From positions 1 through 21,729 of the forward strand of contig JBBDLF010000023.1 in the NCBI GenBank assembly GCA_040879025.1: a stretch of 21,729 nt of DNA, written 5' to 3'. Both the position numbers and the translations under genes were made by a program. This stretch comes from JBBDLF01 sp040879025 (lineage in GTDB: Bacteria; Pseudomonadota; Gammaproteobacteria; Pseudomonadales; Pseudohongiellaceae). How positions within the stretch are numbered: the stretch's first letter is position 1; every line of letters begins with the position of its first letter. The notes under the pieces were generated by a model that saw nothing but the letters and a program-made list of their open reading frames with translations, was not told the origin of the DNA and ran no database searches. Below are positions 6,755 to 15,208 of this stretch, piece after piece.

Positions 6755-8686
6755 ATGGTAACAAGAAAGCGATTGATGTCGTCTTTCATCGTGAGTGTCG
6801 GTGTCCTTATCTGTGCCCCGGCCGTGTGGAGCCAGTCCGGTACCAGTATCGACGCCGGGGACTGGCCGGATTATAACGGCAATATGGCGGCTCAGAGCTA
6901 TTCGCCGCTCGACCAGATCAATGCGGAAAACGTCGGCTCTCTGGAGCTTGCATGGCGCTTCAACACGGAGAAATTCGGTCCCTCGCCCGAGTTCAACAAC
7001 ACCTCTACACCACTTGAGGTCGATGGCGTGATGTACGCCACCATGGGCGCCACGCGCAATGTGGTGGCACTCGACGCTGCCAACGGACAAATATTGTGGG
7101 TGTGGCGCCCTCAGGAAGGCGAAAGATACGACAACGCGCCGCGCAAGGGTGCCGGTCGTGGGGTGGCGTTCTACCGCAATGGTGACGAGACACGCATTCT
7201 GACCATCACGCCTGGCTTTCAACTGGTTTCCCTGGACGCTGAAACCGGCATCCCCGACCCTGATTTTGGTGATAATGGCGTGATCGATATGTTCGTCGGA
7301 CTGCGTAATGCTTACGAAGACGGCTATGACGACATCGATATCGGCTCCTCCATGCCGCCCTTTGTCATGAACGATGTGATTGTAGTGGGTCCTGCGCACC
7401 GGGTGGGTATGCGCCCGCGGTCCAAGACCAATGTTGTCGGCGACGTGCGTGGCTTTGATGCACGCAGCGGTGAACATCTGTGGACTTTCCACACCATTCC
7501 CGAACGCGGCGAAGTCGGCTTTGAAACCTGGCTTGATGACGGGGTGCAATTTACCGGTAACGCGGGCGTCTGGTCGCCCATGTCCGGTGATCCGGAGCTG
7601 AACCATGTCTATTTGCCGGTGGAATCGGCAACCGGTGACCGCTTCGGTGGTGACCGGCCCGGTGACAACCTTTTCGCGAATGCGCTGGTCGCCCTGGACA
7701 TCACGACCGGCGAGCGCCAGTGGCACTACCAATTGATCCATCACGACATCTGGGACTGGGATAACCCGTCCGCGGCTGTTCTGGCGGATCTGCCCAATGG
7801 CCGTGAAGTGGTGATGCAGGTGACCAAACAATCCTGGGTCTACACTTTTGATCGGGCGACCGGTGAGCCAATCTGGCCTATTGAGGAGCGCCCGGTTCCC
7901 GCCGGAGACGTACCCGGTGAATGGTACTCGCCCACACAACCTTTCCCCACGCGGCCCGCGCCATTCGACAGACAAGGGTTCACTGAAGACGATGTGATCG
8001 ATTTTACGCCGGAACTTCGCGCGAAGGCCCTGGAGTCACTCTCGGAATTCCGCCTGAGTCCCAATGTCTATCAACCCCCCTCACTGGCGGATGCGGCGGA
8101 CGGTACGGTTGGCACGCTGAGTCTGCCGTCCGCCACCGGAGGCGCCAACTGGGAAGGCAGCGCCGTCGATCCGGAAACCGGTATCCTGTACGTGCCCTCC
8201 AGAACAGCCCTGTCCGTATTGTCCGTCGCAAATGATGAGAATTCCGACGTCGCCTTCAGCCAGGCATTTGGTGTGCGCGTCCCCAGGGTAGAGGGATTGG
8301 AGGTGGTCAAACCCCCTTATGGCCGTATTACCGCGATCGATATGAACAGTGGCGATCATGTCTGGCAGGTTGCCAACGCGGATACACCGGACTCCATCGC
8401 CAACAATCCTGCGTTGGAGGGTGTTGACCTGCCACGCACCGGCGTTCCGACACGGGCCGGCATCGTGCTCACCAAAACCCTGCTGTTTGCGGGTGAAGGT
8501 TCGGGCGGTGGACGCTGGCTGCGCGCCCACGACAAACAAACCGGAGAGATCGTCGCAACGATCGAACTGCCCAATACACAGACTGGCGTGCCCATGACCT
8601 ATGAACACGATGGCAAGCAATACGTCGCCATGTTTGTCAGCGGAGGCGGCCGGCCGACCGAATTGGTGGCCTACGCGTTACCGTAA
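6755..8686 (+). CDS. PQQ-dependent (quinoprotein) dehydrogenase, exported, no haem domain
   Basis: A 643-residue periplasmic enzyme of the eight-bladed quinoprotein propeller type. Start ATG 6755 is chosen because GGGAG (6742-6746) lies eight bases upstream and the product then starts MVTRKR with a signal peptide ending near VWSQ; an in-frame GTG at 6740 would overlap the ribosome-binding site. Mature sequence begins DWPDYNG...YSPLDQIN, typical of the family. Tryptophan-docking repeats such as VVALDAANGQILWVW and LVALDITTGERQW recur, and HHDIWDWDNP (about 329-338) is a strong family signature. No CxxCH is present, so electrons must leave to another carrier or directly to quinone. Such enzymes oxidise alcohols, sugars or polyols; the substrate cannot be told here. 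It heads an operon with two YceI genes, with gaps of about 30 bases. The family call is strong. Confidence 0.92.
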   Translation: MVTRKRLMSSFIVSVGVLICAPAVWSQSGTSIDAGDWPDYNGNMAAQSYSPLDQINAENVGSLELAWRFNTEKFGPSPEFNNTSTPLEVDGVMYATMGATRNVVALDAANGQILWVWRPQEGERYDNAPRKGAGRGVAFYRNGDETRILTITPGFQLVSLDAETGIPDPDFGDNGVIDMFVGLRNAYEDGYDDIDIGSSMPPFVMNDVIVVGPAHRVGMRPRSKTNVVGDVRGFDARSGEHLWTFHTIPERGEVGFETWLDDGVQFTGNAGVWSPMSGDPELNHVYLPVESATGDRFGGDRPGDNLFANALVALDITTGERQWHYQLIHHDIWDWDNPSAAVLADLPNGREVVMQVTKQSWVYTFDRATGEPIWPIEERPVPAGDVPGEWYSPTQPFPTRPAPFDRQGFTEDDVIDFTPELRAKALESLSEFRLSPNVYQPPSLADAADGTVGTLSLPSATGGANWEGSAVDPETGILYVPSRTALSVLSVANDENSDVAFSQAFGVRVPRVEGLEVVKPPYGRITAIDMNSGDHVWQVANADTPDSIANNPALEGVDLPRTGVPTRAGIVLTKTLLFAGEGSGGGRWLRAHDKQTGEIVATIELPNTQTGVPMTYEHDGKQYVAMFVSGGGRPTELVAYALP

Positions 8687-8715
8687 CCTGATACCGTAGT
8701 AAGGAGTAAGTAGCT

Positions 8716-9294
8716 ATGCTAAACAAATTATTGCACCGGGCGGCGCTTGCGCCGTTATTGTTGGTCGTTGGCCTGCCCGCGCAGGCTGCCGATTTTGTGC
8801 TCGATCCCAACGAGTCCCGCGTCTATTTCAATTATGCTTACGAAGGCGAACCCTATCAGGGCGAGTTTAAAAACGTGGAAGCGACCTTCGAGATAGATCC
8901 CATGAGCCCGGGCGCGTGTAATTTCTCGGTAACGATCCCGATTGCCGATATCAGTGTCGATAACCCTGAAGTGCTGGATTACCTGCTGGATATCGAACTG
9001 TTCGACGTGGACCAATGGCCAACGGCCAGCTTTCAGGCCGAAAATTGCCGTCTGGAATCAATGGACACCTTCGTAGCCGATGGCAGTTTGACCATCCGGG
9101 ATCAAACCCGTCCCTTGAGCTTTCCGTTCAATTTCGAAATTGAGATGTACGACGGCCAGCCCCGCTTTCACTTGACCAGTGAAGTGACGATTCAGCGACT
9201 GGAGTATGGCGTTGGTCAGGGCTACTGGGCGAACACATCGGCGATTCCAAACGACGTGTCCATCGAAGTGGATGTCTACGCTGTCCAGCAATAA
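8716..9294 (+). CDS. YceI family periplasmic protein
   Basis: A 192-residue exported protein. AAGGAG at 8701-8706 lies nine bases before the ATG. The signal peptide (1-24) ends at AQA before ADFVLDPNESRVYF. The body has the YceI lipocalin-like pattern: an N-terminal beta-strand with DPNESRVYF, a central DVDQWPTASFQAENC (the DxxxxPxAxF element), GSLTIRDQTRPLSFPF and a closing V-x-I-x-V-x-V strand. YceI proteins are eight-stranded barrels that can bind long isoprenoid chains, including quinone-like molecules. It lies 29 bases after the PQQ dehydrogenase and before a second, lipidated YceI. Two cysteines (in PGACNF and AENCRL) could form a disulfide. A role in carrying a lipid or quinone for the dehydrogenase is conceivable but is only inference. 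Confidence 0.9.
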   Translation: MLNKLLHRAALAPLLLVVGLPAQAADFVLDPNESRVYFNYAYEGEPYQGEFKNVEATFEIDPMSPGACNFSVTIPIADISVDNPEVLDYLLDIELFDVDQWPTASFQAENCRLESMDTFVADGSLTIRDQTRPLSFPFNFEIEMYDGQPRFHLTSEVTIQRLEYGVGQGYWANTSAIPNDVSIEVDVYAVQQ

Positions 9295-9324
9295 TTAAAC
9301 TTTACTTTCGCTAAGGCTTATTTC

Positions 9325-9969
9325 ATGTTTTCCAGTTTGTTTTTCAAGTGCGGTCGGTTTTCGCTAATCCTGGTCTGTTCAGCTTTATTGCTATCCTGCG
9401 ACCGTCTGGTGACACCTAATTTTGAAACTGAAGTTCAAGAACTCAGGGGGGGAGGGTATACGCTCGATAAAGACCATGCGGCGCTGTTGTTCAAAATAAA
9501 TCATCTGGGCTTCTCTACATTCATTGGTCGTTTCACCGATTTTGATGCGTCTCTGGATTTTGATCCGGAGAATGTTGCCAATTCCAGTCTGGAAGTCATT
9601 GTCGATACGTCGTCAATCAATGTGAACCTGCCTGAATTTGAAGAAGAACTTCGCGGCTCAAGCTGGTTTGATGTGGAAAATTATCCACAAGCCGTGTTCA
9701 GGACAACCTCGTTGGTGGAAGCCACAGATGAGGATACCTTCGTGTTTGAAGGCGATCTGACCTTATTGGGAACCACGGCTCCGGTGACTCTTGTTGCCGA
9801 CTTTCATGGTGGTGGCCGTAATTTTCTGACTCGACGCTATACGCTGGGTTTCTCGGGAAGCGTCAACTTCCAGCGGTCGGATTTCGGCCTGGATAATATG
9901 GTGTCTTTTGGGGTGGGCGACGATATCGAATTGGAAATTCATGTGGAATTTCAAGACACTGATCAGTAG
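9325..9969 (+). CDS. YceI family lipoprotein
   Basis: A 214-residue second YceI protein, 30 bases after the first. Residues 13-25 form a hydrophobic stretch ending in the lipobox LLLSC, so Cys25 is probably acylated and the protein membrane-anchored. YceI features are clear: GGYTLDKDHAALLFKINHLG near residues 46-65, RFTDFDASLDFDPEN, SSWFDVENYPQAVFRT and GDLTLLGTTAPVTL, ending in an alternating barrel strand (IELEIHVEF). It diverges strongly from the neighbouring YceI, so this is not a recent duplication. Only a weak TAAGG (9314-9318 area) precedes the start, so translation may depend on the upstream gene. A strong terminator follows, closing the three-gene operon. Confidence 0.9.
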   Translation: MFSSLFFKCGRFSLILVCSALLLSCDRLVTPNFETEVQELRGGGYTLDKDHAALLFKINHLGFSTFIGRFTDFDASLDFDPENVANSSLEVIVDTSSINVNLPEFEEELRGSSWFDVENYPQAVFRTTSLVEATDEDTFVFEGDLTLLGTTAPVTLVADFHGGGRNFLTRRYTLGFSGSVNFQRSDFGLDNMVSFGVGDDIELEIHVEFQDTDQ

Positions 9970-9996
9970 GTCATAACCCCCAACCAAAAGCCAAAC

Positions 9997-10032
9997 AAAA
10001 ACCTCATCCAGCGAAACCGGGTGGGGTTTTTT
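9997..10032 (+). terminator. intrinsic terminator of the PQQ-dehydrogenase/YceI operon
   Basis: Bases 9997-10009 pair with 10019-10031 in a 13-bp stem with three G-T pairs and a nine-base loop, followed by a T-run (10027-10032) that overlaps the 3' arm. It sits 28 bases after the YceI lipoprotein stop, which is ideal for ending that operon. Confidence 0.85.
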
Positions 10033-10090
10033 GGTTTAGTAATTCAATAAATCAAGAGAGTGGTCCGACCCCGCCCCAAGGAGTAAGGTC

Positions 10091-10942
10091 ATGCGATTAT
10101 TGTTTGTTTCCGTGGTGTTGGTGGCTCTGTCCCAAGGTGCTGGAGCACAGCTTCTGGCGGCACGTGATAACCCGGTGGTTTATGGTCATCACCATATCAA
10201 TGCGTCGGATATAGATGCCCACAAGAAATTCTGGATCGATGGGTTAGGGGGGTCCTCCGTCACCATCGGCACTTCCACCGCGGAGGTTATTTCGTTTCCC
10301 AATGTGCTGGTGTTCCTCACCAGCCGTGAGCCAATCGCGGGAACGATCGGGTCGGTGGTTAACCATGTGGGATTCGAAACAACGGACATTCACACTGACG
10401 TGGCCCGGCTTCAGGACATTGGCTTCCAGATGATCACCCGTCAGGAACTGCCCGCCAGCTATACCGTCGTGGACGGTATCGCGCGGAGGGACGGCGGCAA
10501 TACCATCGCCTACGTATTGGGACCCGACGACACCAAGGTGGAACTGATTGAGAACACCGCCATTGAACATCCAATCCAGATGCATCACATCCATTGGGCA
10601 ACCCAGGAAGGCGAAGCCATGCAGCAATGGTATGTGGAGCATTTCGGCGCGATCCCCGGCACCCGCATCGGGCAGCCCGCGGCGGATCTGCCGGGAGTCA
10701 ACCTTACCTTCGCCCCGTCGACGGACCCGGTAGCGCCCACCCGCGGCCGCTCGATTGACCATATCGGTTTTGAAGTGGAAAACCTCGAAGCGTTTTGCCG
10801 CCGGCTCGAAGCCAGCGGCATCACCCTGGACAGAGGTTATACTCCCGTGCCGTCACTGGGTATCGCGATCGCATTCTTCACCGACCCCTGGGGAACCTAT
10901 GTCGAGCTGACCGAAGGGCTGGATGCTGTTACATTGCCCTGA
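10091..10942 (+). CDS. exported VOC (glyoxalase/bleomycin-resistance/dioxygenase fold) protein with two modules
   Basis: A 283-residue protein. AAGGAG at 10078-10083 precedes the ATG by seven bases. A signal peptide covers residues 1-19 (ending QGAGA). Two VOC modules follow: module 1 (about 30-155) opens with YGHHHINASD and closes with TKVELIENT; module 2 (about 160-278) opens with MHHIHWAT, has SIDHIGFEV in the middle and closes with GTYVELTEG. The histidine and glutamate positions match the metal-binding His/Glu pattern of the VOC superfamily. VOC enzymes include glyoxalases, dioxygenases and epimerases, usually cytoplasmic; export is less common. No neighbour points to a substrate. It stands alone between the operon terminator and a possible relic gene. 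Confidence 0.85.
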   Translation: MRLLFVSVVLVALSQGAGAQLLAARDNPVVYGHHHINASDIDAHKKFWIDGLGGSSVTIGTSTAEVISFPNVLVFLTSREPIAGTIGSVVNHVGFETTDIHTDVARLQDIGFQMITRQELPASYTVVDGIARRDGGNTIAYVLGPDDTKVELIENTAIEHPIQMHHIHWATQEGEAMQQWYVEHFGAIPGTRIGQPAADLPGVNLTFAPSTDPVAPTRGRSIDHIGFEVENLEAFCRRLEASGITLDRGYTPVPSLGIAIAFFTDPWGTYVELTEGLDAVTLP

Positions 10943-11270
10943 CTCGCAGCATCACTGCGAATCATTCGAATCGATAAAAAACTCGAGCCGTTCGCCGTAG
11001 CCGGTTCCCGGGCGCATCGCATTCATGTGGCCGTAACCGGGCAGTACAAAATTGGTGAAATCGGCCACCTCCCGCGTCATCCGCGAGTCCTGACAGGCTA
11101 ATCCGGGACAGGCCATTTGTCCAGAATGGTTCACCAACCCCTGTGTCGCGGCGGCCGGGCTTGCCGGGGTGGAAAATAAACCTTTTCGGGTTTGGCTCGT
11201 CTACTATTCAAGGCGCGTTCAACGTGCGCCAACCCGACCCGAAACCCGGCCCCAAGGAAAAATTGCATCC
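10943..11270. other. intergenic region between the VOC and permease genes
   Basis: These 328 bases contain the possible hydrolase remnant (reverse strand) and the leader of the permease gene. The region 11180-11260 is likely to hold the permease promoter, but I see no convincing -35/-10 pair. No RNA gene or strong terminator is apparent. Confidence 0.4.
10952..11137 (-). pseudogene. possible 3' remnant of an alpha/beta hydrolase gene
   Basis: Reverse-strand frame of 61 codons, open upstream to a stop at 11203-11201. It reads SRMTREVADFTNFVLPGYGH then MNAMRPGTGYGERLEFFID before TGA. The LPGYGH element resembles the C-terminal catalytic-histidine region of alpha/beta hydrolases (often PGYGHLD). 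No nucleophile elbow or other hydrolase part lies upstream, because the permease gene begins there. It ends nine bases from the VOC gene's stop. It may be the tail of a hydrolase whose front was lost when the permease region arrived; a chance frame is not excluded. Confidence 0.35.
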
Positions 11271-13748
11271 ATGTTCTACAACTACCTGTCAATCGCGCTG
11301 AAGCAACTGCGCAAGCAACCGGTTTTTTCCGGCATCAAAATTTTCAGCCTCACGCTCGGGCTGGCCTGCAGCATGCTGGTTGTGATGCACGTACAATATA
11401 TAGGCAGCGCCAACAAACATATTGCCAACTGGGAAAACACCTATCGGCTGGTGACCCATATGATGGTGCGGGAGACCAACACGCCGTATCGAACCCGCGC
11501 CACGGCCGAACCCTATATTCCGCAACTGCGGCTCGATTACGGTGACCAGATTGAGTACGCCGCTAAAATCCGTGCCGGTAACGCCTTGTTCAGCCGCGGC
11601 AACGAAGCGTCCGAGAATGATTTCTACTGGGCCGAGCCCGATGCCATTCCCATTTTTGACCTGCGGTTCATCCAGGGCGACGCCAGCGGCGCGCTCATCG
11701 AACCCAACACCGTGATTCTGACCGAATCCACGGCACGGAAGTATTTCGGCCAAGACAATCCGATGGGCCAGACCCTGACCATCAACAACCAGGCCGATTT
11801 GCGGGTGATCGGTGTGATCGCCGACTACCCGGTTGCCGCCACCACACAGATGGACATGCTAATTTCCATTCCTACCGGTACCGGGTTGTACGGCGAGAAC
11901 TTCATGAACAACAACGGTTGGATCGGCTTCCAGGGCAGCGAGGCTTATCTGACGTTTCCGGACCAGGCCACCGCGGAGCAAGTGAGCCAGGATTTGCCGG
12001 AATTTCTGGAGCGCAACCTGCCTGAGGGTGCGGTGACGTTCAGCCGCCAGATCGGTCTGGGGCTGTCGCTGCAACGCCTTGACGACATCTATCTGAACCC
12101 GCTGAATAATTTCGGTACCGTGGAAACCTCCACGTCAAAAACCGTGCTGCTCGGCCTGGTCGTTTTCTCCATTCTGATTCTGGCCACCTCCTGCATCAAC
12201 TACATGAACCTGTCCCTGGCGCAACTTTCCCAGCGGAACCGGGAAATTGGTGTGCGCAAAACCCTGGGCGCCAGCCGCCGCCAGATTATTGCGCAGTTTC
12301 TTGTTGAGTCGCTGCTATTGACGGTGATTGCGTTGTTCATCGCGATACCGTTGGTTGCGATAGCACTGCCCACCTATACCAATCTCACCGAAACCGGGTT
12401 CAGTTTCCTCGACCTGTTTCGCACCGGTTTCATCGCAGCGCTGGTCGCACTGGTTGTGGTAACCGGTGTGGTGGCCGGGTTCATTCCCGCGGTGTCGGTG
12501 TCACACCTGCAACCTGCCAGCATTGTGAAAAACGCCAACACCACGACACGACGCGGCAGGCTGAGCAAGGCGGCGGTCACTACGGCGCAGTTTGCATTGT
12601 CCACGGCGCTGATGTTGCTTGCCATCGCGATTTATGTGCAGACCAACCACCTGCGGGAACTGGACGTAGGTTATAACAGAGATAATCTGGTTATTCTGGA
12701 CAGCCGTTACAGTACAATTAACCCTGAAGTCTTCAACTACACCGCACTGGTGAATGAACTGGAACAGCACCCGGGTGTATTGTCCGTGGCCACTTCCGAT
12801 TTCCGTCCACCCGGCACCGGACCGATCAATCCCTGGCGCATTCCTCGTTTCGCACCGGACGAAACCATCACCGTCGCGCATACCGGTGTCAGTCCAGGCT
12901 TTATCGAAACCTACGAAATGGAACTGTTGGCCGGACGCAGTTTCTCGGAAGACTTTGTCTCCGACTTCATTCCGCCCCAGGGGATAGGTGGAGCGGAGGA
13001 CTCGGAAGGGCAGGTATACGGCATCGTGATAACCGATCTGCTGGCCCGGCGCTTCGGTTTCGATTCTCCGGACGCCGCCATCGGGCAGAGCTTTGACCTG
13101 TTCGACACAAACTTCAGAGTGATTGGTGTGGTCAAACGCTTTCAGTTCAGCAGCGGGATGGAGGCGGCCGAACGTTCCATTGGCATTCTTCGTTCCACGG
13201 TGAGCCCGATGCGCTACCTTCATTTGCGGCTTGACCCGATGCAAACCGAGGCGGCGCTCAACCACATTGATACAGTCTGGGAACGACACCAGCCTTCGGT
13301 ACCCATTGAGCGCACGTTTTTCGCGCAGACCTTCGATGACATCATCGCCGATCGTACCGACGGATTGAGCATGGCCGCGCTGATGGCGAGTGTGGTTACT
13401 GTGCTGATAGCCGGGTTCGGGCTTTATGCGTTGGCCAGCTATTCGAGTTTGCGCCGCACCAAGGAAGTGGGCATTCGCAAGGCCCTGGGCGCCACCGCCG
13501 ACTCCATCGTCATGTTGCTGGCATGGGATTTCATCAAACCGGTGCTGGTGGCATGCGTCATCGCCTGGCCCATCGCGTGGTTCGCAATCGAGGCTTTCTA
13601 TGCCGGCTTCACGTCGCGGGCCGGCTTCTCAGTGCTGATCTACGGAGTAGTCACCGGCGGGGTATTGGCTGTCGCGTTGCTCACGGTGGCAATCCAGTGC
13701 TTTCGCACGGCCAACTCCGATCCAGTAAAATCGCTCCGGTACGAATAG
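11271..13748 (+). CDS. ABC transporter permease, FtsX/MacB type
   Basis: An 825-residue membrane protein. The frame is open from GTG 11169, but ATG 11271 is preferred: AAGGA lies at 11254-11258 and the product then starts MFYNYLSIALKQLRKQP, typical of this family. Layout: one N-terminal membrane helix (about 18-40), a periplasmic MacB core domain, three helices, another single helix near 440-460, a second periplasmic core, and three C-terminal helices. Two copies of the coupling motif are present, REIGVRKTLGAS and KEVGIRKALGAT, each just after the first helix of a three-helix set; these contact the ATPase. Such permeases work mechanically rather than as classic channels, for example in lipoprotein, peptide or macrolide export. 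No ATPase gene or adaptor lies in the window, so the partner must be encoded elsewhere. Confidence 0.9.
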   Translation: MFYNYLSIALKQLRKQPVFSGIKIFSLTLGLACSMLVVMHVQYIGSANKHIANWENTYRLVTHMMVRETNTPYRTRATAEPYIPQLRLDYGDQIEYAAKIRAGNALFSRGNEASENDFYWAEPDAIPIFDLRFIQGDASGALIEPNTVILTESTARKYFGQDNPMGQTLTINNQADLRVIGVIADYPVAATTQMDMLISIPTGTGLYGENFMNNNGWIGFQGSEAYLTFPDQATAEQVSQDLPEFLERNLPEGAVTFSRQIGLGLSLQRLDDIYLNPLNNFGTVETSTSKTVLLGLVVFSILILATSCINYMNLSLAQLSQRNREIGVRKTLGASRRQIIAQFLVESLLLTVIALFIAIPLVAIALPTYTNLTETGFSFLDLFRTGFIAALVALVVVTGVVAGFIPAVSVSHLQPASIVKNANTTTRRGRLSKAAVTTAQFALSTALMLLAIAIYVQTNHLRELDVGYNRDNLVILDSRYSTINPEVFNYTALVNELEQHPGVLSVATSDFRPPGTGPINPWRIPRFAPDETITVAHTGVSPGFIETYEMELLAGRSFSEDFVSDFIPPQGIGGAEDSEGQVYGIVITDLLARRFGFDSPDAAIGQSFDLFDTNFRVIGVVKRFQFSSGMEAAERSIGILRSTVSPMRYLHLRLDPMQTEAALNHIDTVWERHQPSVPIERTFFAQTFDDIIADRTDGLSMAALMASVVTVLIAGFGLYALASYSSLRRTKEVGIRKALGATADSIVMLLAWDFIKPVLVACVIAWPIAWFAIEAFYAGFTSRAGFSVLIYGVVTGGVLAVALLTVAIQCFRTANSDPVKSLRYE

Positions 13749-13867
13749 CAGAGTGTCCCCTCTCGCTCGTTGTATGGGTGTTCGCCGGCCGATTACGAAA
13801 GAGTCGATGCTTACAGGGCTGAATTTCATTATAGTGGCAGGTCAGTAGCCAACCGGAGACGTTGACT

Positions 13868-15175
13868 GTGGACATTGAAGCACTGAGGGCGAACATCGGC
13901 CAATTCCTTGACACGGCCATCAATTGGAGCAGAAGTCCTGAACTCTATGCCGAGTTTGGCATCATCCTCCTGGCGGTGATCCTCGCCTACTCCTTTGCGG
14001 TACTTCTGAAAAAATACTCTCCCATGCTGCGCCGGGAACCCGCGACGGGAGTCTGGCTGCCTCTCAAGAGAGGCATTTATAACATCAGTGACCTGCTGTT
14101 TCCGTTGTTCACTATCCCGGCTCTGGGTATCGCTGTCGAAATAAGTGAATTCATGCTGTCGCAAAGCTGGCTGGCGCGCATCTGCCAAAGTCTGGCGGTG
14201 GTCTTTGCCTTGTATTCCATCGTTACCCGTTTTGTGAGCAATGTATTCATCAAAATTATTTTCAAATGGTTCATTATTCCCATCGCCATACTCGCCATAT
14301 TCGATGTATTGATCCCTATCATCGCTTACCTGGATGCGCTGGATATCCAGATTGGTAATATTCGTCTTTCCGCCTATGGTCTGGCCCGGGTCATTATTTT
14401 TGGCTCAATCCTGCTGTGGTTGGGTATTTTGCTGAACAACATGGGCCAGCAATTGATCCGCAAACAGGAAACCATCAATCTCGAGATCCGCGAGATTTTC
14501 GCCCAGCTGTTCCAGGTCACCCTGTTTATAGTGATCGCTATTCTGCTGCTGCAGATTCTGGGTGTGAACCTCACAGCCCTGGCGGTGTTCGGGGGCGCAT
14601 TGGGTGTGGGCCTCGGCTTTGGGCTACAGGCCATCGCCTCCAACTTCATTTCCGGTCTTATTATCCTGCTGGATCGCTCCATCAAGGTCGGCGATTACAT
14701 CGAACTGGAAGATGGCCTGGCTGGTACGATTCGCGACATCAATATGCGCTCCACGCTGATGGAAACCTTCGACGGCAAGGATGTCATGGTTCCCAACGAA
14801 CAGTTCATCTCCACGCGGTTTGTCAATTGGACCCACAAGCACAAGAAACAGCGCTACGATATACATTTCCAGGTGGCCTATAAGACCGACATCCCGAAAA
14901 TGCTGGAAATCGTCAAGAAGACGGTGCGTTCTCATCCTCAGGTGATCAACAAACCGGACACGCCCATTGAAGAACTGGCGGACGCCGAAATCGCCTCGTT
15001 CGGTGAGTCGGGTATCGAGATACTGGTGGAGTTCTGGATGGAGGGTATCGACGACGGTGTCAATCGTGTCGGCGCCGACCTGCTGCTCATGATCTGGCAG
15101 GCCCTCAAAGACAATGATATCGAGATTCCGTTCCCGCAGCGGGATGTACACCTGGTGAATCAGGGCGGGGCATAG
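13868..15175 (+). CDS. MscS-family small-conductance mechanosensitive channel
   Basis: A 435-residue inner-membrane channel that would release solutes under osmotic downshock. GTG 13868 is the chosen start because GGAG (13855-13858) is nine bases upstream; TTG 13862 is in frame but only three bases from it. About six membrane helices are visible. The last is the pore-lining helix, rich in Gly/Ala (FGGALGVGLGFGLQAIASNF) near residues 240-260, as in MscS TM3. The beta domain follows (VGDYIELEDGLAGTIRDIN, then VMVPNEQFIS) and the C-terminal alpha/beta domain ends near IEIPFPQRDVHL, all hallmarks of the family. The gene is longer than E. coli MscS (286 residues) by extra N-terminal helices. It stands alone, converging on the sugar-dehydrogenase gene 33 bases away. 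Confidence 0.93.
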   Translation: MDIEALRANIGQFLDTAINWSRSPELYAEFGIILLAVILAYSFAVLLKKYSPMLRREPATGVWLPLKRGIYNISDLLFPLFTIPALGIAVEISEFMLSQSWLARICQSLAVVFALYSIVTRFVSNVFIKIIFKWFIIPIAILAIFDVLIPIIAYLDALDIQIGNIRLSAYGLARVIIFGSILLWLGILLNNMGQQLIRKQETINLEIREIFAQLFQVTLFIVIAILLLQILGVNLTALAVFGGALGVGLGFGLQAIASNFISGLIILLDRSIKVGDYIELEDGLAGTIRDINMRSTLMETFDGKDVMVPNEQFISTRFVNWTHKHKKQRYDIHFQVAYKTDIPKMLEIVKKTVRSHPQVINKPDTPIEELADAEIASFGESGIEILVEFWMEGIDDGVNRVGADLLLMIWQALKDNDIEIPFPQRDVHLVNQGGA

Positions 15176-15208
15176 CGACTACACCCCGGACGCCACGGGC
15201 TTTGACAC

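Noticed and set aside
6749..7975. 408-codon reverse open frame antisense to the PQQ dehydrogenase
   Set aside because: It is a codon-bias shadow of a certain gene; the product has no recognisable domain and no ribosome-binding site was seen.
11169..11270. N-terminal extension of the permease from GTG 11169
   Set aside because: The extra 34 residues are Arg/Pro-rich and unlike the family; ATG 11271 gives the standard N-terminus and has an upstream AAGGA.
13800..13867. TATAGT near 13833 as the MscS promoter -10 box
   Set aside because: No -35 hexamer at suitable spacing; too weak to list as a feature.
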